Positions 7,224 to 15,843 of a stretch of 29,635 nucleotides of DNA are shown in pieces. This stretch comes from Bacillota bacterium (GTDB lineage: Bacteria > Bacillota > Clostridia > Oscillospirales > Ruminococcaceae), in NCBI GenBank assembly GCA_023429685.1, contig JAEZDF010000012.1:1-29635 (forward strand), in the 5' to 3' direction. The first letter of the stretch is position 1; every line of letters starts with the position of its first letter. The notes below the pieces were generated by a model. The model searched no databases. It was not told the DNA's origin and saw only the letters and a list, made by a program, of their open reading frames with translations. The translations under genes and the position numbers were made by a program.

Positions 7224-7739
7224 ATGGGACTTTCTACAACGTCGGTAGGCAAAAAGATGATGCGCATCTCGCTGATGCACCGCATTACAATAGAAAAGGC
7301 AACAATAGAAAAAGGACTGTATTTTGGGCAGTTCCCCGTGCTTGACTTTGTGGCGAAAAACAACGGCTGCACTCAGGTGCAGCTTGCACAGCACATGCAG
7401 GTATCTGCCCCTTCCGTCGCCCGTTCGGTTGCACGAATGGAACGTGCGGGGCTTATAGAGCGGGTTGGGGACGAGAACGACCGCCGGTGCAATCAGCTTA
7501 GCGTAACCGAAAAGGGCATAAAGACGGCAAATATCTGCCGTGCGCATATCGAGGCGCTAAACAGTAAGATGCTCGAAGGGTTTTCTTGCGAGGAGATCGA
7601 TGCGCTGGGCGCGTATCTCGACCGCATGATTGAAAATCTTTCTACCGACAACCTAAAGGACAACAGTATGTTCTCACTGGTGGCTCAGGCAATGGAGCTG
7701 CACAAGTCAAAGGAACCAAAACATAAAGAAACAGATTAA
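7224..7739 (+). CDS. MarR-family transcriptional regulator
   Basis: 171 residues from ATG 7224, with AAAGGAGG 7 bases upstream. The central winged helix-turn-helix is clear: FGQFPVLDFVAKNNGCTQVQLAQHM, then VSAPSVARSVARMERAGLIERVGDENDRRCNQLSVTEKG at about residues 35-105. The recognition helix lies in SAPSVARSVARM and the wing in RVGDENDRRCNQLSVTE. Flanking helices would form the dimer interface. MarR proteins are usually ligand-responsive repressors that bind palindromes near their own promoter. The palindrome over the predicted transcript start and its partial copy at the -35 box are natural targets. Two ABC exporter genes follow after 27 bp, so this is probably an autoregulated efflux operon. 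The inducing ligand is unknown. Confidence 0.9.
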   Translation: MGLSTTSVGKKMMRISLMHRITIEKATIEKGLYFGQFPVLDFVAKNNGCTQVQLAQHMQVSAPSVARSVARMERAGLIERVGDENDRRCNQLSVTEKGIKTANICRAHIEALNSKMLEGFSCEEIDALGAYLDRMIENLSTDNLKDNSMFSLVAQAMELHKSKEPKHKETD

Positions 7740-7766
7740 TACCACTTAGGTAAAGGAGAAATGCGC

Positions 7767-9503
7767 ATGAAAAAATTAGCAAAGCTGCTTCGGCTCATGA
7801 AGCCCTACTGGCTGTTTGCGCTGCTCGGACCAATCGCGATTGTGTTTGAGGTCTTGTTAGAGATTCGCATCCCGTTTTTGATGGCGGAGATTATTGACAA
7901 GGGCATTCCCGCCAAGGATATGACGCTTGTTCTGCAAACGGGCGGAAAAATGGTGTTAATGGCACTGTTTTCACTGGTGTGTGGCGCATCCGCATCGTAC
8001 TTTTCCACGTACGCCGCAATGGGGCTTGGGTCACAGATTAGAAAAACACAGTTTAACCGCATACAGGGCTTTTCGTTCTCGAACATCGACCGCTTGGGTA
8101 CGGCGTCGCTGATTACCCGTCTGACCACCGATGTCAACAACATTCAGCACGCGGTGATGATGAGCCTGCGCCTTTTGGTGCGCGCGCCGGTTATGATGGT
8201 TAGCGCGATTATCATGGCATATAGCATCAACCAAAGTCTGGTTTCGGTGTTTTTGTTTGCGGTGCCGCTGCTTGCTGCGTGCATTGTTGTTATCATGATG
8301 CGGGCGTTTCCGCGCTTTACCATTATGCTCGGCAAGTTCGATAAGCTAAACGCATCGATTCAAGAGAACCTCATTGGCATTCGCGTCGTAAAGGCGTTTG
8401 TGCGTGCAAGGCATGAAAAAGAGAAGTTTCGTGGGGCAAACGACGATGTAATGCACGCCCAGCGCAAGGCGGAGTACATTGTAATCTTCGGTATGCCGTT
8501 GATGATGATGACGATCTATTCCTGCATCATCGCGATTCTATGGTTTGGCGGAAACATGGTAATCGGCGGGCAGATGCTTACCGGTGAGCTGATGAGCTTT
8601 ATCACCTACGTCACCCAGATATTGGTCTCGCTGATGATGATCTCGATGGTATTTATTACACTGGTCATCTCGCGTGCGTCCTTTGGGCGTATTATTGAGG
8701 TGCTTGACGAACAAAGCGACATCACCGACCAAGGCTGCGACCCCTCTCTGACCGTGCAAAACGGCGATATTACCTTTGAGAATGTGTCGTTTAAATACAG
8801 TCAAACTGCCGAGGAGAATACACTCGAGAACATCAGCTTTACCATCCGTTCGGGCGAAACGGTGGGCATACTGGGCGGTACCGGCTCGGCAAAGACGACG
8901 CTGGTTCACCTCATCCCCCGCTTATACGACGTCACGGGGGGCAGGGTGCTGGTGTCAGGGCACGATGTCAGAGATTACCCACTCGACGCACTGCGTGTCG
9001 CCATCGGAATGGTTTTGCAAAAGAACGTACTGTTCTCGGGTCCCATTATAGAAAACCTGAAGTGGGGCAATCCAAATGCCGTGCAGCAGGAGGTTGAATG
9101 GGCAGCCGGTGCGGCACAGGCACATAGCTTTGTTACAAGCTTTTCGGAAGGGTACGACACCGACCTAGGACAGGGCGGCGTAAACGTATCTGGCGGGCAA
9201 AAGCAGCGCCTTTGTATTGCACGGGCACTACTCAAACGCCCCAAAATCATGATTTTAGACGACAGCACGAGTGCCGTGGATACCGCCACCGATGCAAAGA
9301 TTCGTGCGGCGTTTGCAAACGAGCTGCGTGACACCACAAAGATTATTATTGCGCAGCGCGTCGCTTCGGTGCGTGACGCGGATAAGATTATTGTGCTCGA
9401 AAACGGGCAGATTGCCGATATCGGCAACCACGACGAGTTGCTTGCGCGCAGCGACATCTACAAAGAGGTATTCTTGTCTCAACAGAAAGGGGTGGCGCAG
9501 TAA
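7767..9503 (+). CDS. ABC exporter half-transporter with degenerate ATP site (heterodimer subunit 1)
   Basis: 578 residues from ATG 7767, because TAAAGGAG ends 8 bases upstream; ATG 7761 is too close to it. A six-helix exporter domain occupies about 1-310. The nucleotide-binding domain follows, with Walker A GGTGSAKT (about 370-377, Ala for the usual Gly), signature VSGGQKQRLCIARAL, and Walker B LDDSTSAVD with Asp499 at the catalytic Glu position. The switch-loop His is replaced by Gln (Q530, in IIIAQRV). The Asp and Gln substitutions mark the non-catalytic site of heterodimeric exporters such as TM287/TM288. The gene overlaps the next by one base (TAATG), so the two subunits are probably translationally coupled. 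It is likely a drug or lipid/peptide efflux pump; the substrate is unknown. Confidence 0.92.
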   Translation: MKKLAKLLRLMKPYWLFALLGPIAIVFEVLLEIRIPFLMAEIIDKGIPAKDMTLVLQTGGKMVLMALFSLVCGASASYFSTYAAMGLGSQIRKTQFNRIQGFSFSNIDRLGTASLITRLTTDVNNIQHAVMMSLRLLVRAPVMMVSAIIMAYSINQSLVSVFLFAVPLLAACIVVIMMRAFPRFTIMLGKFDKLNASIQENLIGIRVVKAFVRARHEKEKFRGANDDVMHAQRKAEYIVIFGMPLMMMTIYSCIIAILWFGGNMVIGGQMLTGELMSFITYVTQILVSLMMISMVFITLVISRASFGRIIEVLDEQSDITDQGCDPSLTVQNGDITFENVSFKYSQTAEENTLENISFTIRSGETVGILGGTGSAKTTLVHLIPRLYDVTGGRVLVSGHDVRDYPLDALRVAIGMVLQKNVLFSGPIIENLKWGNPNAVQQEVEWAAGAAQAHSFVTSFSEGYDTDLGQGGVNVSGGQKQRLCIARALLKRPKIMILDDSTSAVDTATDAKIRAAFANELRDTTKIIIAQRVASVRDADKIIVLENGQIADIGNHDELLARSDIYKEVFLSQQKGVAQ

Positions 9504-11401
9504 TGGCAGGACCCGGACGTGGACCACAGATGGCGATGGCTCGCCCCAAAAATATGCGCAAAACCTTTATGCGGCTACTTGGTTACCTGACGCGATACAA
9601 GGTGCGCTTAGCGCTGATTGTGTTGTTTGTTATCATCAGCTCTCTTGCGGGGGTTGCAGGAACCTATTTTCTCAAACCCATTATCAATGACGGGATCCTT
9701 CCGCTGGTAGGCACTTCGCCGTCGTTTGAGGACTACCTGCCGCTGATTAAGCTGATTGTTATTACAGCGAGTATCTTCACCGCGGGTGCTGTCTCCAGCT
9801 ATATCTACAGCCGCCTGATGATTACACTTTCCACCAGAACGCTCAACAACCTGCGAAAAGAGCTGTTTGAGCGCATGGAGGACCTGCCCATCGGCTACTT
9901 TGACACCCATACCCACGGCGAGCTGATGAGCCGCTTTACAAGCGACGTCGATTCCCTGCGCGAGGCGCTCAGCAACAGTGCGTCGGGCATTATCAACTCG
10001 TTTATTACGGTGGTGGGCACCTTTGTGATGATGCTCATTATCAGCCCTCTTTTGACACTGCTGATTATCGTGATGCTTGTGGTTATGCTGTTTATCGTAA
10101 AGACCATCGGCGGCAAGAGCGCAGCCAACTTCAAGGCACAGCAAAAGGCGATCGGCGCCGCCAACGGCTATATTGAGGAGATGATTGAAGGGCTCAAAGA
10201 GGTGAAGGTGTTCAGCCGCGAGGAGCGCGTAAAGGCCGACTTTGCCGTGTTAAACGAAACGGTGCGCTCGGTTTCTACCCGCGCAAACACCTACGCCAGC
10301 ATTCTGATGCCGATTATGGGCAACCTTTCGTACGTCAACTTTGCGCTTACCGCTTCGGTTGGTGCCGCCATGGTTATTGCAGGACGGATGGATATCGGCT
10401 CGATTGCCTCGTTTTTGCAGTACTCGCGCCAGTTCTCTCAGCCCATTGTCCAGCTTTCACAGCAGTTCAACTCCATCCTGATGGCGATGGCGGGCGCGGA
10501 ACGCATCTTTGAGATTATTGACCAAACGCCCGAGCCCGACGACGGCTACGTAACGCTGGTCAACTGCACCGAGGATGACACAGGCGGGATTGTCGAGTGT
10601 GAGCAGCGCACGGGAGTGTGGGCGTGGAAGCATCCGCATAGCGACGGCAGCGTAACCTATGCGCGTCTAAACGGCGATGTGCGGTTTGAAAACGTGACGT
10701 TTGGCTATGTGCCCGATAAAACGGTGCTTAACAACGTAACGCTATATGCAAACCCAGGGCAGAAGATTGCACTGGTGGGCTCCACGGGAGCGGGCAAAAC
10801 CACCATTACAAACCTCATCAACCGTTTCTACGAGCTGACGGACGGTAAGATTCGTTACGACGGCATTAATATCACCAAGATAAAAAAAGACGATCTGCGC
10901 AGGTCGCTGGGCATGGTGCTGCAGGATACCCACCTGTTTACCGGCACGGTGCGCGAGAACATCCGCTACGGCCGACTGGACGCCACCGACGATGAGATTG
11001 TGGCAGCGGCAAAGGTTGCCAACGCACACTGGTTTATTAAACACCTACCAAACGGGTATGACACGATGCTGACGGGCGACGGAACCAACCTCAGTCAGGG
11101 ACAGCGTCAGCTTATCGCCATCGCACGCGCTGCGGTTGCCGACCCGCCTGTGCTGATACTCGACGAGGCGACCAGCTCGATTGACACGCGAACCGAGGCA
11201 CTGATAGAGAGGGGCATGAACACCCTGATGAAGGGGCGCACCGTATTTGTAATTGCGCACCGCCTTTCTACCGTGCGCAACGCGGATTGTATTTTGGTGC
11301 TCGAAAACGGCGAGATTATCGAGCGCGGCAACCACGACGAGTTAATCGCATCAAAGGGTAGGTACTATCAGCTGTATACCGGACAGTTTGAACTAAGCTA
11401 A
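9503..11401 (+). CDS. ABC exporter half-transporter with consensus ATP site (heterodimer subunit 2)
   Basis: 632 residues. The membrane domain spans about 30-340. A roughly 40-residue insertion before the ATPase domain (NCTEDD...VWAWKHPHSDGSVTY) is found in a recognisable Firmicutes subgroup of such subunits, as I recall it. The ATPase carries Walker A GSTGAGKT (426-433), signature LSQGQRQLIAIARA (Q for the second Gly), Walker B LILDEATSSID with catalytic E555, and switch H586 in FVIAHRL. It therefore supplies the active catalytic residues that subunit 1 lacks. The start ATG overlaps the previous stop by one base. The gene ends just before a bidirectional terminator. The pairing is well supported; the exported compound cannot be read from sequence. 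Confidence 0.93.
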   Translation: MAGPGRGPQMAMARPKNMRKTFMRLLGYLTRYKVRLALIVLFVIISSLAGVAGTYFLKPIINDGILPLVGTSPSFEDYLPLIKLIVITASIFTAGAVSSYIYSRLMITLSTRTLNNLRKELFERMEDLPIGYFDTHTHGELMSRFTSDVDSLREALSNSASGIINSFITVVGTFVMMLIISPLLTLLIIVMLVVMLFIVKTIGGKSAANFKAQQKAIGAANGYIEEMIEGLKEVKVFSREERVKADFAVLNETVRSVSTRANTYASILMPIMGNLSYVNFALTASVGAAMVIAGRMDIGSIASFLQYSRQFSQPIVQLSQQFNSILMAMAGAERIFEIIDQTPEPDDGYVTLVNCTEDDTGGIVECEQRTGVWAWKHPHSDGSVTYARLNGDVRFENVTFGYVPDKTVLNNVTLYANPGQKIALVGSTGAGKTTITNLINRFYELTDGKIRYDGINITKIKKDDLRRSLGMVLQDTHLFTGTVRENIRYGRLDATDDEIVAAAKVANAHWFIKHLPNGYDTMLTGDGTNLSQGQRQLIAIARAAVADPPVLILDEATSSIDTRTEALIERGMNTLMKGRTVFVIAHRLSTVRNADCILVLENGEIIERGNHDELIASKGRYYQLYTGQFELS

Positions 11402-11410
11402 ACGGGGATA

Positions 11411-11449
11411 AAAAACGAGCGGACGGCGTAAGCCGTCCGCTCCTCTGTT
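11411..11449. terminator. Bidirectional terminator between convergent genes
   Basis: GAGCGGACGGC (11417-11427) pairs perfectly with GCCGTCCGCTC (11432-11442) around a GTAA loop. On the minus strand the stem is followed by GTTTTTTA, and on the plus strand by CTCTGTTTTA. It serves the ABC operon and the converging sensor gene. Confidence 0.9.
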
Positions 11450-11463
11450 TTAGGGTTAGTTTG

Positions 11464-13227
11464 CTATGAATCCTCGCTAAGCGGGATACAGATCGTAATG
11501 GTGGTGCTGTTGTCATTTGCATCAAGCGTAACGGCCGCTTCGTCTTTGTACATCAGATGAAGACGGGCAATTAGGTTTGCAAACCCTGAGCCTGAGACAA
11601 TGCCACTGGTTGGTGCGTCTATCTTGCGCCGCATCTCGTCTAGCTGTAAGGGTGTGGGCGGATCGGCGTTGTCTTTCGCTACAATTACCATCAGCCCACC
11701 CTGAAGCCGCACATGGATGCTGATGAAGGTATCGTCCCGGGTGGTGGCTTGGGTGCGCAGAAGGGCGTATTCCGCGAGCGGGTAGAGGCAAAGCTTTGGA
11801 ATCATCAGTTCAAGGCAGTGGTCGTCGGCACTTACATGGTAATCAAACCGCTCAAACGCCTGCGTTTTAATCAGCTGCAGGTAGCTGCTCGTAAACAGCA
11901 CCTCGTCCTCCACCCGTTCGTAATCATTCGGGTTTGCGGTGTATTCCATCAAATCCAGCATGCCGTCGGTCATCTGCGTCAGGCGATTATGCCCCCGACG
12001 TGAGGAAAGAGAAGAAAATGCCCTGAGCGTGTATCTGATGATACCGGGGGTAACGCGAGCCTGTAGAACCGAGAGCTGGGCGCTGTCTCGCTCCAGAACG
12101 GCTTGGTTGTTCTGTTCCTGCAGACCGGTCACCCTTGTCGTCAGCTCGTCAAACTGCTCGGACAGCATATGAATCTCTGCGCTGCCTCCAAAGCAGCATG
12201 GGGTCTCGGGCATCGGTTTGGCGCTACCGCTTACCTTTCCGGACAAGGCATACAGCGGCAAGGTAAGGAATCGCGCGGCAATAAAAATTAAAAACAGGCA
12301 GAGTATGAGCAACGGTATTGAGATTAGCAGCAGCTCCTGGCGCAGCCCTGCGGTCTGTACGTCGATTGTCGATTTGGGGAAAAGGTGTATAAAACGCCAC
12401 TCGTACTTTGCTGAGGTATCCGCCACCATATAATAGGACCTTTCGCCCAGCTGCACAACAGGGCTTTGCCCGCCCAGCGCGACAACCAGATCGGGGCTAA
12501 AGCGAACAAGGCTGGCGGTGTTTATCATTTCCGGATTGCTGGTGTAATACATGCGGTTGCCACTGTTAAGCAACAGCACCTCGCCTTGTTCAAACGAGCT
12601 ATTTCTGGCAAGGGCAGTTATGTATGAGTTGTCAACCTCCAGCACCACAGCGGCAAGGGGCTTTCCGTCCGCCACATTGATGATGACGCGGGTGATGGTG
12701 TAAAGCCCATTGGTTGCAAGCGGGGCGGAGTGCAGATAGGGCGCTTCCCGCGAGGCGTCATCAAACCCGGGTATCAACGCCGGCGTTTGGCTGCCAAACA
12801 AACGCACGTTGGGGTGCTCTTTAGAGATGGAAAAGGCTCTGCCAAGAGGGAGCATGTACACTGTGTAGCTGTTAATATCACTGCGAGAGTAAAATATATT
12901 GCGAACCAAGGTTTTTGTATATGCCTCAGCTTCATAATCAAAGGACGCGGGCGAGGCGAGGTACTGCATAAAGCTTTCGTCGTTGCGGATGGAAAGAGAA
13001 TAGGTGAGCAGGGCGTCGGTGTAAGCGTCAAGGTCGTTTAGGGTCATGCTTAAAACCGAATGATTTGATTGGGTTAAGGTGTTCTTGATTACAACAATAG
13101 AGCGACCGACCGTCAGGGAGACAATCAGGATAAAAACCATGACCATAGAGAGCCCAAAGATGGAGGTAAGCTTGACGGCAAGCGCCATATTACCAAGCCC
13201 TTGTTTTAGTTTGCTAAGCAGGTTCAC
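11464..13227 (-). CDS. YesM-like two-span sensor with degenerate kinase domain (pseudo-histidine kinase)
   Basis: 587 residues from GTG 13227, chosen because GGAGGTG lies 8 bases upstream; an upstream in-frame start at 13317 lacks such a site. The order is span 1 (about 20-43), an extracellular dCache-like sensor region (about 50-295), span 2 (about 300-322), a HAMP-like/coiled linker and a HisKA_7TM/YesM-type kinase region from about 380. The usual phospho-acceptor motif (QINPHFLYNTL) is here RVTPGIIRYTL, with Gly395 where His belongs. The N-box (LVENA) is LAEYA, with Tyr487 for Asn. The G1 region reads AKDNADPP rather than DNGxG. ATP binding and autophosphorylation are therefore doubtful. 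No response regulator is adjacent; a divergent solute-binding lipoprotein gene shares the promoter region. It could be a ligand-sensing scaffold or a partner of another kinase. Confidence 0.88.
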   Translation of the reverse strand: MNLLSKLKQGLGNMALAVKLTSIFGLSMVMVFILIVSLTVGRSIVVIKNTLTQSNHSVLSMTLNDLDAYTDALLTYSLSIRNDESFMQYLASPASFDYEAEAYTKTLVRNIFYSRSDINSYTVYMLPLGRAFSISKEHPNVRLFGSQTPALIPGFDDASREAPYLHSAPLATNGLYTITRVIINVADGKPLAAVVLEVDNSYITALARNSSFEQGEVLLLNSGNRMYYTSNPEMINTASLVRFSPDLVVALGGQSPVVQLGERSYYMVADTSAKYEWRFIHLFPKSTIDVQTAGLRQELLLISIPLLILCLFLIFIAARFLTLPLYALSGKVSGSAKPMPETPCCFGGSAEIHMLSEQFDELTTRVTGLQEQNNQAVLERDSAQLSVLQARVTPGIIRYTLRAFSSLSSRRGHNRLTQMTDGMLDLMEYTANPNDYERVEDEVLFTSSYLQLIKTQAFERFDYHVSADDHCLELMIPKLCLYPLAEYALLRTQATTRDDTFISIHVRLQGGLMVIVAKDNADPPTPLQLDEMRRKIDAPTSGIVSGSGFANLIARLHLMYKDEAAVTLDANDNSTTITICIPLSEDS

Positions 13228-13350
13228 CCCAAATGCACCTCCGATTGATAACAAAGCCCTGTTGTGTCGGGATAAAGCGCTGAAACGAAACATCGATTCA
13301 ATTGGTGAATAGATCACTGATTAAACCGACAATTTGGTACTATGCTTTTC

Positions 13351-13359
13351 ATTATATCA
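13351..13359 (-). promoter_or_regulatory. Extended -10 promoter of the pseudo-kinase gene
   Basis: The minus strand reads TGATATAAT: a consensus TATAAT at 13351-13356 with the TGn extension. The -35 region is poor, as is common with extended -10 promoters. The start would be near 13344, giving a leader of about 117 bases. Confidence 0.5.
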
Positions 13360-13417
13360 CAAATTCTGTTGGGATTTAACATAGAATATACAAAATACTC
13401 ATTTTTCGGGAAAGTAA

Positions 13418-13446
13418 TTTACAATAATCGCACAAAAAGTTATACT
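13418..13446 (+). promoter_or_regulatory. Predicted sigma-A promoter of the solute-binding protein gene
   Basis: TTTACA at 13418-13423 and TATACT at 13441-13446 are 17 bases apart. It is divergent from the pseudo-kinase promoter, with about 85 bases between the two -10 boxes. Confidence 0.6.
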
Positions 13447-13505
13447 GAAAATAGAATAACCGTAAAAAAGAGTTTTTTGCTTGGGTGAAACGGAGGTGTA
13501 TGATA

Positions 13506-14822
13506 ATGAGGATAGTAAAGCACATAAAAACGGCGGTAGCCGCGGTGTGTGTGACGGGGGTAGTTTTGCTTCTGTTTATAAGCTGCGCACTGTCCGATGC
13601 AGGGATTTCCCTTCCAAAGGAGGATGCCGCAAAACCCGAACCAAAGGTTCTTCACTTTTTATTTAACAGCCCGGAAATGACCGAGCAGTTTAATGAAATG
13701 GCAGAGGTTTACCAACAACTCCGAACCGACGTTCGCATTCAGATGGAGATTCGCCAAAATGACTATATCCAGGTGCTTAAAACCAAGATTAACGCAGGCG
13801 AAGTACCTGACCTTTTTATCACCAGCGCATACAACGACAACAGGGTCTATAAAAACTATATATACGACCTATCAGCCGAGCCGTTTATCAAGCGGATTGA
13901 GCCTGCAATGCTTGCAGGCGTTACGGTGGGCGACAGCGTAACGGGCGTACCGCTGCTGGTGCAGTCGCACTCGTTTATCTACAACAGGACCTTGTTTGAG
14001 CAAGCGGGGGTACAAAGGCTTCCTACAACGCTTGAGGATTACGAGGCGGTGTGTAGACAGCTGCAGGGTGCGGGAATCACCCCCTTCTCCACCGGCTTTG
14101 CCGATTGGTGGGTGCTGCCGCAGACCTTTTACCCTTCCGCCAGCGATATAGGGGGCGGAGACTATCAGGCGGTGTTTGACCGCATTCGCACCGGCGAAAA
14201 ATCGGTATACGATTATCCTGAGGTGTCGTTTGCGCTTGACGTGCTCGACCTTGTGGCGCGTTATGGCGGAGAAAACCCGATGGCGTCGGGCTTTGAGCAG
14301 CAGTGCGCCGATTTTGCGGACGGACAGGTGGCGATGATTCATCAGGGCATCTGGGCGGAGCAAACCATACTTGACCGTGCGCCCAATATCCGCTTGGGGT
14401 ATCTGTACGCTCCACGACTGGACGGAAAAAGTGTAATCGCGGTGGATTCCAACCTCACCTTCCGCGTGTATAAGGACTCCCCGATGCGCGAGAAAACACT
14501 CGCATTCTTGGATTGGCTCTATACGTCGGATTACGGAAAGGCGTGGATACCCGATCGCGTAAAGCAGATTTCGCCTATCATCGGAGCAAACATGCCAGAC
14601 ACCCAGCTTTCCATCGACACGGGCATCGCGATGATACAGGAATATACCAGTGGGTGGTGGATCTTTGCGGGGCCGGACAACATTGAACAGCCGCTGGGTG
14701 CCTTATTGCAAAACTACGTTGCGGGCAGAAGCACGAAGGTTGAAACAATGAAGGAGTTAAGCCTCCTGTTTGGCGGCAACGGGGCGACCCCTCCGCCACA
14801 CAGTTCTGACCCAAGCCAATAG
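13506..14822 (+). CDS. Family 1 extracellular solute-binding lipoprotein (orphan)
   Basis: 438 residues from ATG 13506, with GGAGGTG 7 bases upstream; GTG 13485 and ATG 13500 fit poorly. A lipoprotein signal ends in LLLFISC (Cys27). The mature protein has the hallmarks of carbohydrate-type ABC binding proteins: DYIQVLKTKINAGEVPDLFITS, VTGVPLLVQSHSFIYNRTLFEQAGV near residues 140-170 and DFADGQVAMIHQGIW. Family members bind sugars or similar solutes outside the membrane and hand them to a two-permease ABC importer. No permease or ATPase gene is adjacent. Instead the gene is divergent from a sensor-kinase-like gene, so the protein may feed that sensor, or a permease encoded elsewhere (inference). 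A WYL regulator gene follows after 43 bp. Confidence 0.9.
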   Translation: MRIVKHIKTAVAAVCVTGVVLLLFISCALSDAGISLPKEDAAKPEPKVLHFLFNSPEMTEQFNEMAEVYQQLRTDVRIQMEIRQNDYIQVLKTKINAGEVPDLFITSAYNDNRVYKNYIYDLSAEPFIKRIEPAMLAGVTVGDSVTGVPLLVQSHSFIYNRTLFEQAGVQRLPTTLEDYEAVCRQLQGAGITPFSTGFADWWVLPQTFYPSASDIGGGDYQAVFDRIRTGEKSVYDYPEVSFALDVLDLVARYGGENPMASGFEQQCADFADGQVAMIHQGIWAEQTILDRAPNIRLGYLYAPRLDGKSVIAVDSNLTFRVYKDSPMREKTLAFLDWLYTSDYGKAWIPDRVKQISPIIGANMPDTQLSIDTGIAMIQEYTSGWWIFAGPDNIEQPLGALLQNYVAGRSTKVETMKELSLLFGGNGATPPPHSSDPSQ

Positions 14823-14865
14823 GCGGACGATAGTAGCCGTGTTGTATTGAAAGGGGGATGCTGCC

Positions 14866-15780
14866 GTGCAGATGAGGCGACTGTTTGATATGGTGTACCT
14901 GTTAATGGAGCGCGGCAGCGTGACCGCAGGGGAGTTTTCGAGCCGATTTGAGGTGTCGGTGCGCACGGTGTACCGCGATGTGGACATGCTTAGTGCCGCA
15001 GGGATACCCGTATATACCTGCCGAGGCAGGGGCGGCGGTATTCGATTGCTGGAGGACTTTGTGCTCGACCGCTCCTTGCTTTCCAAAGAGGAGCAGAGCG
15101 ACATCTTGGCAAGCCTCGAGAGCGCGGGCGCACTGGACGCCGTTGATGCAGAGCCGGTTTTAACCAAGCTAGCCGCGCTGTTTGGCAAGCGGCGCATCCG
15201 ATGGCTGGATGTGGACTTCTCGCACTGGGGCGGGCAGGAGCACGATCGCAGCCGATTTGAACTAATTAAGCATGCCATACTAAGCAGTGAGGTATTGTCG
15301 TTTGATTACTACAACACAAACGGCGAGCGAAGGCACAGAACCGCCGAGCCGATTCAGCTGTTGTTTAAAGGGCGGGGTTGGTATCTGCTCGCCTTTTGCC
15401 GCACACGGGGGGCACAGCGGCTGTTTAAACTTGGGCGTATCAAAAACCCGAAGACTACAGGCGAAACGTTTGAGCCCGTAGAGCGGGACGCGCCTTTTTC
15501 TGAGCCGTTCATTGGGTCACAAGAGATGGAGCTTGTGCGGATGCGTCTTGATGAACGGCTGGCGTTTCGGGTGTACGACGAGTTTGAAGAAAGCCAGATA
15601 GAAAAGAACAGTGACGGCAGCTTTACCGTAACGGCAGTTATGCCCAAAGACGATTGGACGATGGGGTATTTAATGTCATATGGATGTGGCATGACACTGC
15701 TCGAGCCTGAAGGGTTAAAACAACGCATGACGAGCACCCTGCGCAAGATGCTGACAAAACACGAGACAAATGGAATATGA
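14866..15780 (+). CDS. WYL-domain transcriptional regulator (DeoR/YafY-like)
   Basis: 304 residues from GTG 14866, with AAAGGGGG 8 bases upstream. The N-terminal HTH_11 winged helix (4-58) reads MRRLFDMVYLLMERGSVTAGEFSSRFEVSVRTVYRDVDMLSAAGIPV, with the recognition helix at SVRTVYRDVDML. The WYL domain covers about 133-200, including EPIQLLFKGRGWYLLAFC and RLFKLGRI, and a C-terminal WCX-like region spans about 220-297. WYL proteins sense nucleic acid or small-molecule ligands and act as repressors or activators, often of DNA-damage, metabolic or defence genes. Here the next gene is a glycosylase-like protein. A 35-bp perfect palindrome overlaps this gene's own stop codon and is a candidate binding site. 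Confidence 0.9.
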   Translation: MQMRRLFDMVYLLMERGSVTAGEFSSRFEVSVRTVYRDVDMLSAAGIPVYTCRGRGGGIRLLEDFVLDRSLLSKEEQSDILASLESAGALDAVDAEPVLTKLAALFGKRRIRWLDVDFSHWGGQEHDRSRFELIKHAILSSEVLSFDYYNTNGERRHRTAEPIQLLFKGRGWYLLAFCRTRGAQRLFKLGRIKNPKTTGETFEPVERDAPFSEPFIGSQEMELVRMRLDERLAFRVYDEFEESQIEKNSDGSFTVTAVMPKDDWTMGYLMSYGCGMTLLEPEGLKQRMTSTLRKMLTKHETNGI

Positions 15781-15802
15781 CACGCCTTGTCATATTCCAT
15801 TT
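15768..15802. repeat. Perfect 15-bp inverted repeat across the WYL stop codon
   Basis: AAATGGAATATGACA (15768-15782) and TGTCATATTCCATTT (15788-15802) are perfectly complementary around CGCCT. The left arm contains the last codons and the TGA stop of the WYL gene. No T-run follows on either strand, so it is a poor intrinsic terminator and a good operator candidate for the gene starting at 15844. Confidence 0.75.
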
Positions 15803-15843
15803 GGTATCATTAAGCAGAATAAACAAGAAGAGGCGGTGACAGA

